Assembly: GCF_030269925.1 (NCBI RefSeq) | Contig: NC_085128.1 | Coordinates: 17,424,501 to 17,488,500, forward strand | DNA length: 64,000 nt | Direction of reading: 5' to 3' | DNA from: Bombyx mori | Lineage: Eukaryota > Arthropoda > Insecta > Lepidoptera > Bombycidae | Shown here: one piece after another, positions 44,801 through 53,321 of the stretch | Layout: each line of letters starts with the position of its first letter | Position numbering within the stretch: the first letter of the stretch is position 1 | The notes under the pieces: model-generated | The model's database searches: none | What the model saw: only the letters and a program-made list of their open reading frames with translations | Told to the model about the DNA's origin: nothing | Position numbers and translations under genes: made by a program

Positions 44801-45593
44801 TGACGCCACTGAACATTTCACCGGCGTTCGGTCGTTTTATTGGAACATTAGGACCACCGTTGGGCAGAATTTCTTCTCTTTTCTCAGGCACGCTTCGTTT
44901 TGCGCGAGATGTCAAGGCCTTCGGTTTGCTTGCGTAAGAATACACTATCTTCTCTCGCTCTTGTTTCGGATATAGGGTCTCCAATCCGAGTAAAGTTGCA
45001 ACTTCTGGTGGCGGCAGTAGAAACGTTCCAGTCTTGACGGTCGTGATGAAACGAGGCTTATCGCTCTCGGAACCATTTTTTGATCTGCTCTTCTGCCCTG
45101 GTGAAGGACTCTTGTCGATCTTAGGAAATAGCTTCTTTCCATTTTCGGGGGGGATAATGTCGATTCTTGGGTGTGAATGGCTCAGTTTGCCGTTTGGCAG
45201 GTGTTCTTTCGTGCTGATGTTCGGATTGGATTGGTTAGATGAAGTTAGCATGCCGTTTCGTGGCTTGTAACGCGTCGGGCGGCGTAGGTTCGCTTGGAGT
45301 ATTTCTTTATCTTTCAGCCTCCGAAGTTTGAAGTCGAGCGCTCTCGTGAACTTCGGATCGAGAATGGTCTGCGGCGCGACCGGTGCGGCCATGCTCCCCG
45401 TCATTCGCTCCCCCGTAGTGCCGTCGAGAGGCGAGCAATCCTCATCGCGCTGCAGCGGCTTCACAATGTTTACGTTCTTCGGCAACAACAGATTCTCGAC
45501 GATCGTGACGTCACCGTCGGATCGCTCGACATCGTCGTGGTTGATGATCGTGAACGCGTCCGTTGCCTCATCGGTGAGTTGGCCGGGCGGCAT
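32819..45593 (-). CDS. RSPH3: Radial spoke head protein 3 homologue (eight coding exons)
   Basis: Coding exons are 45593-44746, 41227-41137, 36848-36693, 36033-35905, 35026-34823, 34380-34218, 33603-33517 and 32979-32819. Every junction is GT-AG and in phase, giving 612 codons plus TAA. The conserved part starts at about residue 290 (NLMHDKRVVRGSTYA) and continues RRALAKRAAAARLRPGTPPP, VGVQTDLFLDRPATPIYVPA, LFDFDLEVQPIIEVLIGKTT and IAELLPSVLAGLRDQGYL. This is the order found in animal RSPH3, an axonemal A-kinase anchoring protein that scaffolds radial spokes in motile cilia and sperm flagella. Exon 1 encodes a 282-residue, Ser/Pro/Lys-rich extension that I do not recognise, except for a YSYASKPKAL segment that fits the family. 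The 3' end is less certain: a strong donor (GAGC|GTGAGT, 32838) precedes the stop by six codons, so another exon may exist downstream. Introns 1 and 2 exceed 3 kb and are full of transposons. Confidence 0.88.
33285..33505 (-). mobile_element. CR1-type LINE 3' fragment in RSPH3 intron 7
   Basis: The minus strand encodes a scrap of the reverse transcriptase C-terminus (FYHRTARHRSRVHPYYLEPL, then VPSGFGMSS in a shifted frame) related to the piece at 52245-52550. It ends within about 12 bases of the exon 7 donor. A run of more than 20 T follows on its low-coordinate side (33249-33269). Confidence 0.7.
34555..34806 (-). repeat. Bm1 SINE in RSPH3 intron 5
   Basis: Headless minus-strand copy with a poly-A-derived T run at its left end, ending cctaccaccag. 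It sits 16 bases from the exon 5 donor at 34822, so most of this 442-base intron is SINE. Confidence 0.9.
35600..35635. repeat. Self-complementary (CATA)n/(TATG)n microsatellite
   Basis: About four CATA units are followed directly by about four TATG units, forming a perfect palindrome centred near 35618. It lies in RSPH3 intron 4. Confidence 0.85.
36220..36350 (+). mobile_element. CR1-type LINE 3' tail in RSPH3 intron 3
   Basis: Contains ggttctgcccctggcattat and gtatgctcatctgcctacaa then gagcaataaagaaaaaaaa. This is a well-preserved 3' terminus of the family also seen at 52245 and 56455. Confidence 0.7.
36928..37168 (-). repeat. Bm1 SINE in RSPH3 intron 2
   Basis: Headless minus-strand Bm1 ending accaccag. 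The next two bases, TA, are the target site of the mariner element that follows immediately. Confidence 0.9.
37171..38465 (+). mobile_element. Mariner transposon (DD34D) with imperfect TIRs
   Basis: The element of about 1.3 kb is bounded by TA at 37169-37170 and 38466-38467. The left end begins CGAGGTCTGCACAAAAAGTA and the complement of the right end begins CATAGGCGGCACTGAAAATT. They share about two thirds of the first 28 positions, including GCAC and TCGG. Length and gene position are standard for mariner. It lies in RSPH3 intron 2 in the antisense orientation to that gene. Confidence 0.85.
37344..38382 (+). pseudogene. Mariner transposase, frameshifted by one base
   Basis: Two overlapping frames make up one transposase of about 345 residues. 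The N-terminal frame (37344-37991) has the paired helix-turn-helix (TQKQCVDRMISAFGDEAPSK; YRWFTEFQRGR; VTYREIQATLDIGMSQIQII) and the first catalytic Asp in SGDESW. The C-terminal frame (37909-38382) has HHDNASSH and YSPDLSPNDF. There are 34 residues between the second and third Asp, the DD34D signature of classical mariner. The break falls in a run of nine A at 37931-37939, where a single extra base explains the shift. Apart from this I see no internal stop, so the copy is young. It is not of the DD37D mori type. Confidence 0.85.
38975..39245 (+). mobile_element. Helitron, family 1, in RSPH3 intron 2
   Basis: Runs from TCTATATAATATATAAAAAT to GGCCGGGTCAGCTAG, flanked by T on the 3' side. It shares the CGAGAACGGCTGGACCGATT block with the copy at 15757-16046. 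Non-autonomous. Confidence 0.7.
39893..40136 (-). repeat. Bm1 SINE in RSPH3 intron 2
   Basis: Headless minus-strand copy from a T run to gtcctaccacca. Well preserved. Confidence 0.9.
40580..41003. repeat. Head-to-head Bm1 pair in RSPH3 intron 2
   Basis: 40580-40662 is a minus-strand Bm1 tail with an internal deletion. At 40663 a plus-strand copy follows without its tRNA head (gtactcaacaaatgttcacg onward) to a poly-A at 41003. It has the same layout as 27040-27530 and ends about 130 bases from RSPH3 exon 2. Confidence 0.8.
41245..42950 (-). mobile_element. 5'-truncated LINE with a partial reverse transcriptase, RSPH3 intron 1
   Basis: On the minus strand a coding part is followed by about 500 bases of 3' UTR and an ATT-type terminal repeat (aataataataatataataat on the plus strand at 41248-41270). 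The 5' end stops within the reverse transcriptase. Just beyond that break, the text atggttattcaacaaatgt (42955-42975) recurs at about 43222, so some local duplication accompanied the insertion. Confidence 0.75.
41777..42946 (-). CDS. Partial non-LTR reverse transcriptase (CR1/jockey group)
   Basis: An uninterrupted frame of about 389 codons covers the middle and end of a non-LTR reverse transcriptase. It includes RGVPQGSVLGPLLFILYSAD, the catalytic box YADDVQLYHS, then the thumb (LNPSKSKYMILG; LGLTIDPELRFEAHI) and the conserved C-terminal block (CWNDLPPPIRHI...FLLDSQ). The endonuclease and RT fingers are missing and no genuine start is likely. The first codons are probably flanking or shifted DNA. 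The lack of stops over more than 1.1 kb implies a recent insertion. The clade (CR1, Kendo-like or jockey) cannot be fixed by eye. Confidence 0.8.
   Translation of the reverse strand: MYKIKIIVKRYKQNSDKIKSLIEKHTEAKLTHYGFSDNAVQWFSSYMSSRTQFVQIRKEDGTKLTSTSKPITRGVPQGSVLGPLLFILYSADITQCFKNCKYHVYADDVQLYHSFDVGDTPSAVSFINEDLQRIVSWSEQNSLVLNPSKSKYMILGSKSQIAKILSLDPKVTVSGKEIDRVELACSLGLTIDPELRFEAHITKNLRTCFYRLKILYSFRQYVSVPIRKLLIDSLVLSKLNYCDTVYGPCLLSRTEKLIQRIQNACARYCFDIPVRGHITPYLNDHNILKMAARRRLHLAVLLFGVISTHEPRYLYEKLDWRSTQYRYGSRAAVKPLLTPKYKTAAFRGAFKYAATHCWNDLPPPIRHIVTKHGFINRLKTFLLDSQKLI
42955..44640. other. RSPH3 intron 1, remaining part
   Basis: AT-rich. It includes the inverted copy 2 of the unclassified repeat at 43045-43197. 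The 68-residue frame at 43504-43710 has no identifiable domain. Confidence 0.5.
43045..43197 (-). repeat. Unclassified interspersed repeat, copy 2
   Basis: Reverse-complement relative of 19660-19815, sharing gtcgtaagcgagattcaggc and gaccgacggtcc. The copies sit 23 kb apart in introns of two different genes (RSPH3 and Prdm13). Confidence 0.6.
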
Positions 45594-46130
45594 CCTTGCG
45601 TCACATCGTTATCGGCTTACGCGTATACGTGTGCGCGTTCCGATGTGGCGGGTTTATTTGATTAGCGTGGCGCGCGGGGCCGCGTGGGGCGGCTGGTCGC
45701 GAGGCTCGCTAACGATTACTGAACCGCGACCGATGGCCGTCCGCCGTCCACCACCTACCACCGCCGACAGGTCATAACCGCCGCCACGCCACATTACTCG
45801 TACGACTTTTAGTTAAGTAACTGCGAGTAATGCGGAGTGTATGAACGCGCAGGCGCCCACGTGGACTTCGAAATGGTAAACAGATTTGTTGTGAAACGTC
45901 AACTTTTCGTTTGATTGATGGTTTAAATAATATTTGGCGAGGTGATCATAATAAATCTTTGAAGTGCTATTTCTTAACAGTGATTTCCTTCGTATAAGTC
46001 GACAAGGCCTTTGGTACTGGCCTGTGAGTATTTCCATTGGAGTGCTGAGAAGAGTTATTTGAAATCTTTTTGTTATCTCGTTTGTAGTACGACGGCATCA
46101 GCCATAAAAGCTGAGTTTTTCCGATTCGTC
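45594..46130. other. GC-rich 5' flank of RSPH3
   Basis: 45594-45800 is markedly GC-rich with many CpG dinucleotides and probably contains the promoter and 5' UTR. No TATA box is evident. The overlapping plus-strand frames (45294-45665, 45328-45777) are shadows of this composition. Confidence 0.5.
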
Positions 46131-46136
46131 TAATTC

Positions 46137-46230
46137 TTTTTTTATTTTTTATTGCTTAGATGGGTGGACGAGTTCACAGCCCACCTGGTGTTAAGTGGTT
46201 ACTGGAGCCCATAGACCAGAAATAGGCAGG
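46137..46230 (-). repeat. Bm1 SINE with a large internal deletion
   Basis: The tail (gattgcttagatgggtggac complement) passes directly from catagac to cagaaataggcagg, removing about 130 bases of body. It stops next to the TGTAGGAC element. Confidence 0.75.
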
Positions 46231-46250
46231 ACACGGCATAGGCACGGCAG

Positions 46251-47263
46251 GTTGTAGGACATTGTTTTATTTGGACGAAAAATATATTAACCTATCACAT
46301 GACACTTCACCTTTGTCCTACAGTTAATAATAAAAAAAAAAGTCCTGCGGTATTGACAACTTTTGAACGTAGGACCAAGATGACATACCAGGCAATTTGT
46401 AGGACAATGTGGGTGGTAAACTATGCAAATGCTAGCTAACCAATAAAAATAAATCAGCTAGTTAGTAATTATTTTTCATGACCTTATTTATGATACATGT
46501 TGGAGAGGGGGGGCTCCCTAACAAAACCTTATATTTTGTAGGATAAATATTTTTTCACGTTATTTAGATAATTATCTCGATAATGAACAGAAAAAAAATC
46601 GATTACTAATAAAAAAAAAATATTCGTCAAAACAACATATTTCATCCCTATTATCTTAGTTATAAACCACAATCGAGAATTTTCGTACAAGAATTAGTGG
46701 GGCGTCTCATTGAAAGGAAGCTATTCTCGAACATTCAGCTTGATAGTCATTATTTTTACATTAAGTATTAGTACTACAACTTTTGAGCGTAGGACCAAGA
46801 TGACATACCAGGCAATTTGTAGGACAATGTGGGTGGTAAACTATGCAAATGTTAGCTAACCAATAAAAATAAATCAGCTAGTTAGTAATTATTTTTCATA
46901 ACCTTGTTTATGATACATGTTGGAGAGGGGGGACTCCCTAACAAAACCTTATATTTTATAGGACAAATAATTTTTCACATTATTTAGATAATTATCTCGA
47001 TAATTAACAAAGAAAAATTCGGTTGGTAATAAATTTTTAAAATTCGTGAAATCAACATATTTTATTCTTCTACCCCTAGTAAGCAACCATTTACCAACGT
47101 TACTGTAAAGAAAAAAGTTGGGCGTCTAGTCAAAAGGAAGCTACTCACGAAAAATCAGCTTATTAGTAATAAATGATGAAAAGTGTACCAGGGATCCTGT
47201 ACTATGTACCATGTAATGGAACGTGAAACGCTTAAAAACGTGGCAGCAAAAACGTCCTACAAC
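46251..47263. mobile_element. Probable non-autonomous DNA element with TGTAGGAC repeats and an internal tandem duplication
   Basis: It begins GTTGTAGGACATTGTTTT and ends aaaaacgtcctacaac, the reverse complement of GTTGTAGGACGTTTTT. Inside, a unit of about 420 bases is present twice in tandem (about 46357-46776 and 46777-47190) with high identity. TGTAGGACAA-like motifs recur at about 46402, 46536, 46822 and 46956, with an inverted copy at about 46310. No coding frame. Terminal identity beyond ten bases is weak and no target duplication is obvious, so the boundaries are provisional. Confidence 0.55.
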
Positions 47264-47289
47264 TCTTTTTTTCTCCCTATCCTGGCAGA

Positions 47290-47800
47290 AAAGCTATGCC
47301 GGCGTTAATACTAGTTCTAGCAAGAACAGTGCATGGCAGAATCTACCACCGGATCGGAAATGCTACCCATTGAAAAGATCCGGCGAGAAACTCAGTGGTC
47401 TGTGTCTGTGGGTTAATTTAGTGACCGAAACCTTCGTCGCGAGCGACGGGTTCGACGAGAACGATGAACGGTGCTTGAGGTACCTAAAAGCACCGTTAGT
47501 GGATCAGGAGGATTCGAAATGACGTGGTCTTACCATTAGTTTTACGTTATCTTTACTAAGTTGTTGAGGCATTGCGTTCACTAGCATATATAGCTCATAC
47601 TTAAACCTGGACAAAACAAACGCAGCTCCACTTGTCACGTAATGTCTTTTTTTTATTGAGTGTTTACTGGTGGCCCGGAGGCCTTTCCAGTTTCACAAGG
47701 ACAGGTGGGCGAGCAAGGGCTCAGCCAGAAGAGGCGGGATTTGCTAACAGCTACTCGAACGGCTTCAAAGGAGATCCAACAAGTCAAGAGTAGCTGCTTT
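47290..47800 (-). mobile_element. Two minus-strand LINE 3' fragments
   Basis: 47290-47525 contains aagatccggcgagaaactca and a short LINE C-terminal stretch (gttcgacgagaacgatgaac). 47655-47800 is the jockey-type 3' end (ggaggcctttccagtttcac), with T-rich DNA at its left. Confidence 0.65.
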
Positions 47801-48295
47801 GTGCATTTCTAGAGATCCGTTCTGCCACGTACGATCCGGCTTTAGAATGAACTTCTCCACGATGCTTACTGAGCGCTATGACAGGTCCTTGCTCAAATTG
47901 AGATGAGTCCTCGGTGGTAGGCGGCAACTTAGCGATGGCATAGTATTCCTGATATCATGAGTTTTTTTTTTCCTATCTAAAATGATGGTCTAGAGAGACC
48001 ATATCAGCGTAACCTTAACTGGTAGGTGAGCTCACGGGGTTCAAACCTGACGACGATGCTAACACGAACCCTAGCAAGAGCCGTGCTTCGCAGAATCTAC
48101 TACCGGATCATAATACCGACCAGCTGAGAAGATCCGGAGAGAAACTCAACGGGCTGATGCTTAGGTTAGGTTGCACGTCGCACTCTTTGTCGAGTTCGAC
48201 GAGCACGGTTACCGGGGTCTCTACTCCTAGTGCTAGAGCGGAAGGCGTCTAATGCAAGGGTTATTGGATCTGATGGATCCGTAAGGACGTGGTCA
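47801..48295 (-). repeat. Left arm of a large inverted duplication of LINE-derived sequence
   Basis: 47801-48105 is practically identical to the reverse complement of about 49740-50045. The shared block joins two different repeat pieces (a reverse-transcriptase C-terminal scrap and a poly-A-ended 3' module) at the same point. Beyond 48105 similarity drops, and at 48160-48295 the text matches the complement of the jockey-type ORF2 end. Confidence 0.75.
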
Positions 48296-48299
48296 CATC

Positions 48300-48990
48300 A
48301 TGTATATAAACACGCTCGCTTTGTCTCCAATATTGACTGAATCTGATCGAATTCCAAATCTTGTTTCAACTAGTATTCGCTTAATAATCGAAATACGACC
48401 ATAATCATGGATAACGCAAGAGTCACATTCGTTTAGATGTACTTACATTTTCTCTTTTGTTACGTTAATGAAATTTTATATTCTTTTTATTGTTAATAAA
48501 TATGGCTTGTCAATAGTTAATTAATAAAAAGAAGAGAAAATGACGCACAACTGTTTTTGTCTATTTCTATTTAGCGTGATAAGATATATGAGTTCGCGGC
48601 AGATACAGGCAGGATTATTGGTAACTGCATGTAACTGCTCACAATACATCTCACCACCAGTAGAAGAATATTTATACAACAATAGACCTAACCTGTCCAC
48701 TAAAGAAAACAATTTGGAGAGGTCAGTGATAGTCTTGTTTTCACAAATTTTAATTACACTAATAAATTGGCGAGGTTTTATATAAGACATTTTTTTTTCC
48801 AAGCATTTAACATAAAATTCATGTAAATTATTACTTAGAAAGAACTTTCCTTGAAGTTAATTTGCAGTTAAAAATAGCAGGAAGTGCGTCATTGTTCATG
48901 ACGTGATTAGATTTAGGGGCTCACACAATAAAGATCGTTGTTTTATTTAGCAAGAACTGACATAGCTCGTAGAAATTGTATAATAGATAT
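48300..48990. other. AT-rich spacer between the inverted arms
   Basis: Nothing recognisable. The overlapping frames at 48521-48802 and 48540-48785 lie opposite each other and lack domain features. Confidence 0.45.
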
Positions 48991-48994
48991 GTAC

Positions 48995-49232
48995 GATGGT
49001 GGTAGGACCTCGGGTCCACACGGGTAGGTACCACCACCCTGCCTATTTTAGCCTTGAAGCAGTAATGCGTTTCGGTTTGAAGGGTGAGGCAGCCGTTGTA
49101 ACTATACTTGAGGCCTTAGAATTTATATCTCAAGGTGGGTGGCGCATTTACGTTGTAGATGTCTATGGGCTCCAGTAACCACTTAACATCAGGTGGGCTG
49201 TGAGCTTGTCCACCCATCTAAGCAATAAAAAA
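48995..49232 (+). repeat. Bm1 SINE copy
   Basis: Headless copy from gatggtggtaggacct to a poly-A tail. It lies in the spacer of the inverted duplication. Confidence 0.9.
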
Positions 49233-49574
49233 AAAGCATCGTTTTAGTAATTACATGTCACAAATACGAGTGCTTTACGGTAAAAATCCAAACAACGAGT
49301 TTGATCAGCCTTTAACAGCTACGATCGTAGAGGGGCCTACGAAAACTTACGCATAACAAATTGGCTACAGTTAGTTGCGATAACAAAATGCGGCTCTCTA
49401 TAAATAGTCCTTAAATTATGTACATATTCGTATAAGTGTTCTTCGCAAGTTACTTTGTAGAATGACTAAAGAGCCTAAAACTATTTGCACCGATTTGTAT
49501 GTAAGTGTTAATAGAACTTGTAAGAGTATCTTTAATACATTTATACGCACACCAGAATATGTTATCTCACGTCA

Positions 49575-50060
49575 TTTCGGATCCTCCCGATCCACTAACG
49601 GTGGTTTTAGGTACCCCAAGCACGGATCATCGTTCTGGTCGAACCCGTCACTTGCGACGAAGGGCTTGACGAGTAAATTAACCCACAGACACAGCCCACT
49701 GAGTTTCTCGCCGGATCTTCTCAGTGGGTCGCGTTTCCGATCCGGTGGTAGATTCTGCGAAGCACGGCTCTTGCTAGGGTTCGTGTTAGCATCGTCGTCA
49801 GGTTTGAACCCCGTGAGCTCACCTACCAGTTAAGGTTACGCTGATATGGTCTCTCTAGACCATCATTTTAGATAGGAAAAAAAAAACTCATGATATCAGG
49901 AATACTATGCCATCGCTAAGTTGCCGCCTACCACCGAGGACTCATCTCAATTTGAGCAAGGACCTGTCATAGCGCTCAGTAAGCATCGTGGAGAAGTTCA
50001 TTCTAAAGCCGGATCGTACGTGGCAGAACGGATCTCTAGAAATGCACTGTGGGTGAACGC
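49575..50060 (+). repeat. Right arm of the inverted duplication (LINE-derived)
   Basis: 49575-49680 carries a LINE C-terminal stretch (ttcggatcctcccgatccac). 49682-49875 is the 3' module with poly-A. From 49886 (ctcatgatatcaggaatact) to 50060 it carries a transposed reverse-transcriptase C-terminal piece. The 49740-50045 part pairs with 47801-48105. Confidence 0.75.
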
Positions 50061-50342
50061 AGTAGATAGTATGGATGAATTCTGCATAACAACGTGTTTA
50101 TAATCATGTCTAGGCCGCGTCTAAGTCTTAGAAAGCTGGCAGCTTAAGTTCTTAGCGGACTTATTTTGCTTAAGCTTAATTAGCGGACTTAATTTCGTTG
50201 CGTGTATTAACAGAATGGTCGAAAAATGTCATTAACACGATAATCACTGTGTTGATAAGACGAATAAATTACTTATTTCACGTTGGTTTTAATAACAAGG
50301 CTTAAGTATTTTCACACAATTTTTATTCGAATTAACTCGAAT

Positions 50343-50548
50343 TACCACCACCCTGCCTATTTCTGCCGTGAAGCAGTAATGCGTTTCGCTTTGAAGGGTG
50401 GGGCCGCCGCTGTAACTATACTTGAGACCTTAGGACTTATATCTCAAGGGGGGCAGCGCATTTACGTCGTAGATGTCTATGGGCTCCAGTAACCACTTAG
50501 CCCTAGGTGGGCTGTGAGCTCGTCCACCCAGTTAAGCAACAAAAAAAA
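50343..50548 (+). repeat. Bm1 SINE, 5'-truncated
   Basis: Begins at accaccaccctgcctatttc and ends in an A-rich tail (gttaagcaacaaaaaaaa). Confidence 0.9.
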
Positions 50549-50549
50549 G

Positions 50550-52240
50550 TTAAAAAAAAAGTAGTCGAGAAACAAATGGAAGAAAATATAGATCAAGTGC
50601 TAGTTTAATGTATATCATTAAAACTGATAGTGTCCACGCCAGTACTTCACGCACAAGCGGGGACTACGAGGTCTGCGGGGGCGTCCAACTACCACCGCTG
50701 CATCAACGACTCGAGCGGCGAGGGCCGAACACATACAGCGCGACCCAACACGAATGGAACGATATAGAATCTCACGCGCGACTCGTGGCTGATATTTTAA
50801 TTACCTTTTATAATACAGTCCACTTTATAATAAAACTTCAAGAATGATTAAACCTTTATTTTACTGAGCTATCGAACAGATAGCCAACTAAATATCGGAT
50901 AAAAAAAAATACGCTTACGACTATACGACTATACGAATCTATTGGGGCTCTTACAGGAAGCGGATACCTGTCTATGGAGTAGGTCCATCCACGACTCTAA
51001 CATTAGCCATTTTTTACCAGAATACCATAGAAAGGATATCAATAAAAAATATTCAATAAAATATAAGTTTGGTTTTATTTTACCAAATATATCGAAGGAT
51101 GAAAAGGGTATTTGGTTGAAGCGACATTTTTGCAACCTTGCAGTAAAGCCATATAAACTCAAAAAGTATCATAACAAAAAAACTATTTCAGCTATTTGAA
51201 TGGAGTAGTAAACTTGATCGAAGTTCAATTAAAAACATCGAACTGTTGATGTTAATAGAAAATAAAACGCACCTTTAATTATAAAGATAAATGTCGCGTA
51301 GTAAGTGAAAAGTATTTATCGGTTGTATTGAACCATTACGAATCAACAATATTCACAAAAAAAAAATGTGAGCTTAATTTTCACGACATTCTGTTGTTCA
51401 TTCGTAGAAGTAATTTTTACTAAAGTTGTAAAGGTGAAAAGGTGTAACGTTCGTATTTCATTAGAAAACTTTATTTCAATTAAAATAAAACTGGAGGTTT
51501 CGCAACAACCCACAGTCATTCGGTAACGTGCAAACTTATTGTGGTTGGTACACTTCATTCACGGTTGTTTGCATAAGAGTTAGTGTATTGCGCAAACGAA
51601 CGCTCTGATATCGTGGTCAATGAATGATAAAAAAAATGTTATTTTTCGTACGTTATTACAAAGTTAAGTCGTACACTGTGTGCATTACTAATAAAAATCT
51701 TACGTTACGGACGTTTTTTGCCGGTTAGGATACCCCTCCGCATCGTCCCATAAGGAACTTCGTTTCAAAAATATTTTATCATACATAATATGACTGAAAC
51801 TTTTTACATACTGTCAGTATGATTCGAATTGCATTTATTTACTCTCTTTGTATGTTATATGCTCAATGACAGTCGCGCTAAAGACTATATTCCAGTAGCA
51901 CGACGGAGCTAACACGCATTTTTTAGTTACAGAACCAAGGTCTCCACTAAAATCTAACCACCCGTATTCCTAATCAACAAAATCAATTCCAGTAACAACG
52001 CTACGTAACACATTTTTTATTACATCCAATTGTGGATTTCGTGCGGAAGTTGAGGTGTTCTGTAGCCATGACAACCGCCTTCGGGCGCGCTGACCCCACC
52101 GCCCGGTCAGCCAAGGTGAAGGCTGTACGTCCTCGCCACGCTAACGTCTCGCTTACGATCGGATGCGATAACAGCTCACGAAGGTGCTGTTACTTTACTC
52201 AAATTAAATAAAATTCTATTGTATTTTGAGGTTTTAATAA
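50550..52240. other. Intergenic DNA, no gene recognised
   Basis: A GC-rich island at about 50630-50790 and a richer patch at 52040-52140 interrupt AT-rich DNA. The 85-residue frame at 50942-51199 (ending NLAVKPYKLKKYHNKK) is Lys/Ile-rich and unrecognised. Confidence 0.4.
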
Positions 52241-52244
52241 CTTT

Positions 52245-52550
52245 TTTTTATTGCCCTTGTTGGCAGAGCATACGGCCCACCTGATGGTGAGTGGTTGCCG
52301 TCGCCCATGGACTTCAGCAATGGCAACGGCAGAGTCAAGCCGCCGCTTACCGTTAAATACTCTCCACAAGCCTCGTTTGAAGAAGGACAAGTCATAGCGC
52401 TCGGGAAACACCGTGGAGGGGAGCTCATTCCATAGCCGGATGGTACGTGGCAAAAAATATCTCTGGAAACGCACTGTGGATGAATGCAGTAGCTCCAGAT
52501 GGTATGGATGAACTCTACTCCGGTGGCGGGCGGTGCGATGGTAAAAACGA
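52245..52550 (-). mobile_element. CR1-type LINE 3' fragment
   Basis: The minus strand encodes FYHRTARHRSRVHPYHLELL, then FLPRTIRLWNELPSTVFPER and FFKRGLWRVF, the conserved end of a CR1/Rex-like reverse transcriptase polyprotein. A 3' UTR with the ggtaagcggcggcttgactc segment and a poly-A end (T run at 52242-52250) follow. Confidence 0.75.
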
Positions 52551-52606
52551 GTGTAAAAAAAAAACGATGGTAAAAAGTTTTCTTTGATGGTGTTCTTGTA
52601 GTGAAT

Positions 52607-52626
52607 ACACACACACACACACACAC
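52607..52626. repeat. (AC)n microsatellite
   Basis: About ten AC units, directly upstream of the jockey-type LINE insertion. Confidence 0.9.
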
Positions 52627-52717
52627 TGGATACAAGCGCTGATCACGGGACAACAACGTGAAAGTCGCCACTGTAGGACGTTATTTATAACTAGGACGAA
52701 TGAATACCTGTGTCTGT

Positions 52718-53318
52718 TAACTGCCAATTATACGGGCATTCTTCCCGTAACTGTCACGCGCGCCCCCGATGCGTCAAGTGCTTAGGCGATCACGCCACGG
52801 CCCTCTGCACTCGCGATCAAAAAACCGCGACGGAACCGCCTAGCTGCGTCCTGTGTCGAACACAGGGTCACCCCGCAAATTACCGCGGATGCCCCCGAGC
52901 CCCGAAAATAAATCGCCGCGTCGCCCGCCAAAACCGCCTCCGAGCTTCCGGCCCAGACATCAAAGCCTCGGCACCCTCTGTGTCGCAGGCTAAGCCAGCG
53001 TTCGTTCCGGCGCCGGTGCCCAGTGTCTCGGCCTGGGCGAAACCGCTGCCGTACATGAACACGGCTACAACTCCCTCCTCCGCGATTCGTCCCGCCCCCG
53101 CGACTCGTCCCTCTCCCGCGACTTGCCCTCCGACCGCGTCCGACAATCTCGCTTTAGCGATCGACTTCTTTCAGTCGATCAACTTTGAGCGCGTTAACGC
53201 TTTGGGCGACGCCATTCGCTCTGCCTCCACTGCACAACACTTTATCGCCGTTGTGCAAGAATACGCCGACGTATACGCGTCATTAAATACGTACGTCCTC
53301 CCCTCACTCCGCCGGTAA
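52718..53318 (+). pseudogene. LINE ORF1 gag-like protein, 5'-truncated
   Basis: About 200 codons survive. Three zinc knuckles are seen: the first CCHC is partly cut (CQLYGHSSRNC), then CVKCLGDHATALC and CVLCRTQGHPANYRGC. A Pro/Ala-rich linker and a C-terminal helical segment ending SLNTYVLPSLRR follow. The apparent start upstream at 52710 lies in the host target duplication, so the original N-terminus is gone. ORF1 proteins of this clade bind element RNA as a ribonucleoprotein. The stop is three bases before the ORF2 ATG. Confidence 0.85.
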
Positions 53319-53321
53319 TTA

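Noticed and set aside
45294..45777. Two long plus-strand frames of 123 and 149 residues
   Set aside because: They lie antisense to RSPH3 exon 1 and its GC-rich flank. Their openness is explained by the coding and GC bias of the opposite strand.
50942..51199. 85-residue frame with a Lys/Ile-rich sequence
   Set aside because: No homology that I can recognise, AT-driven composition and no exon signals. Retained only as a note.
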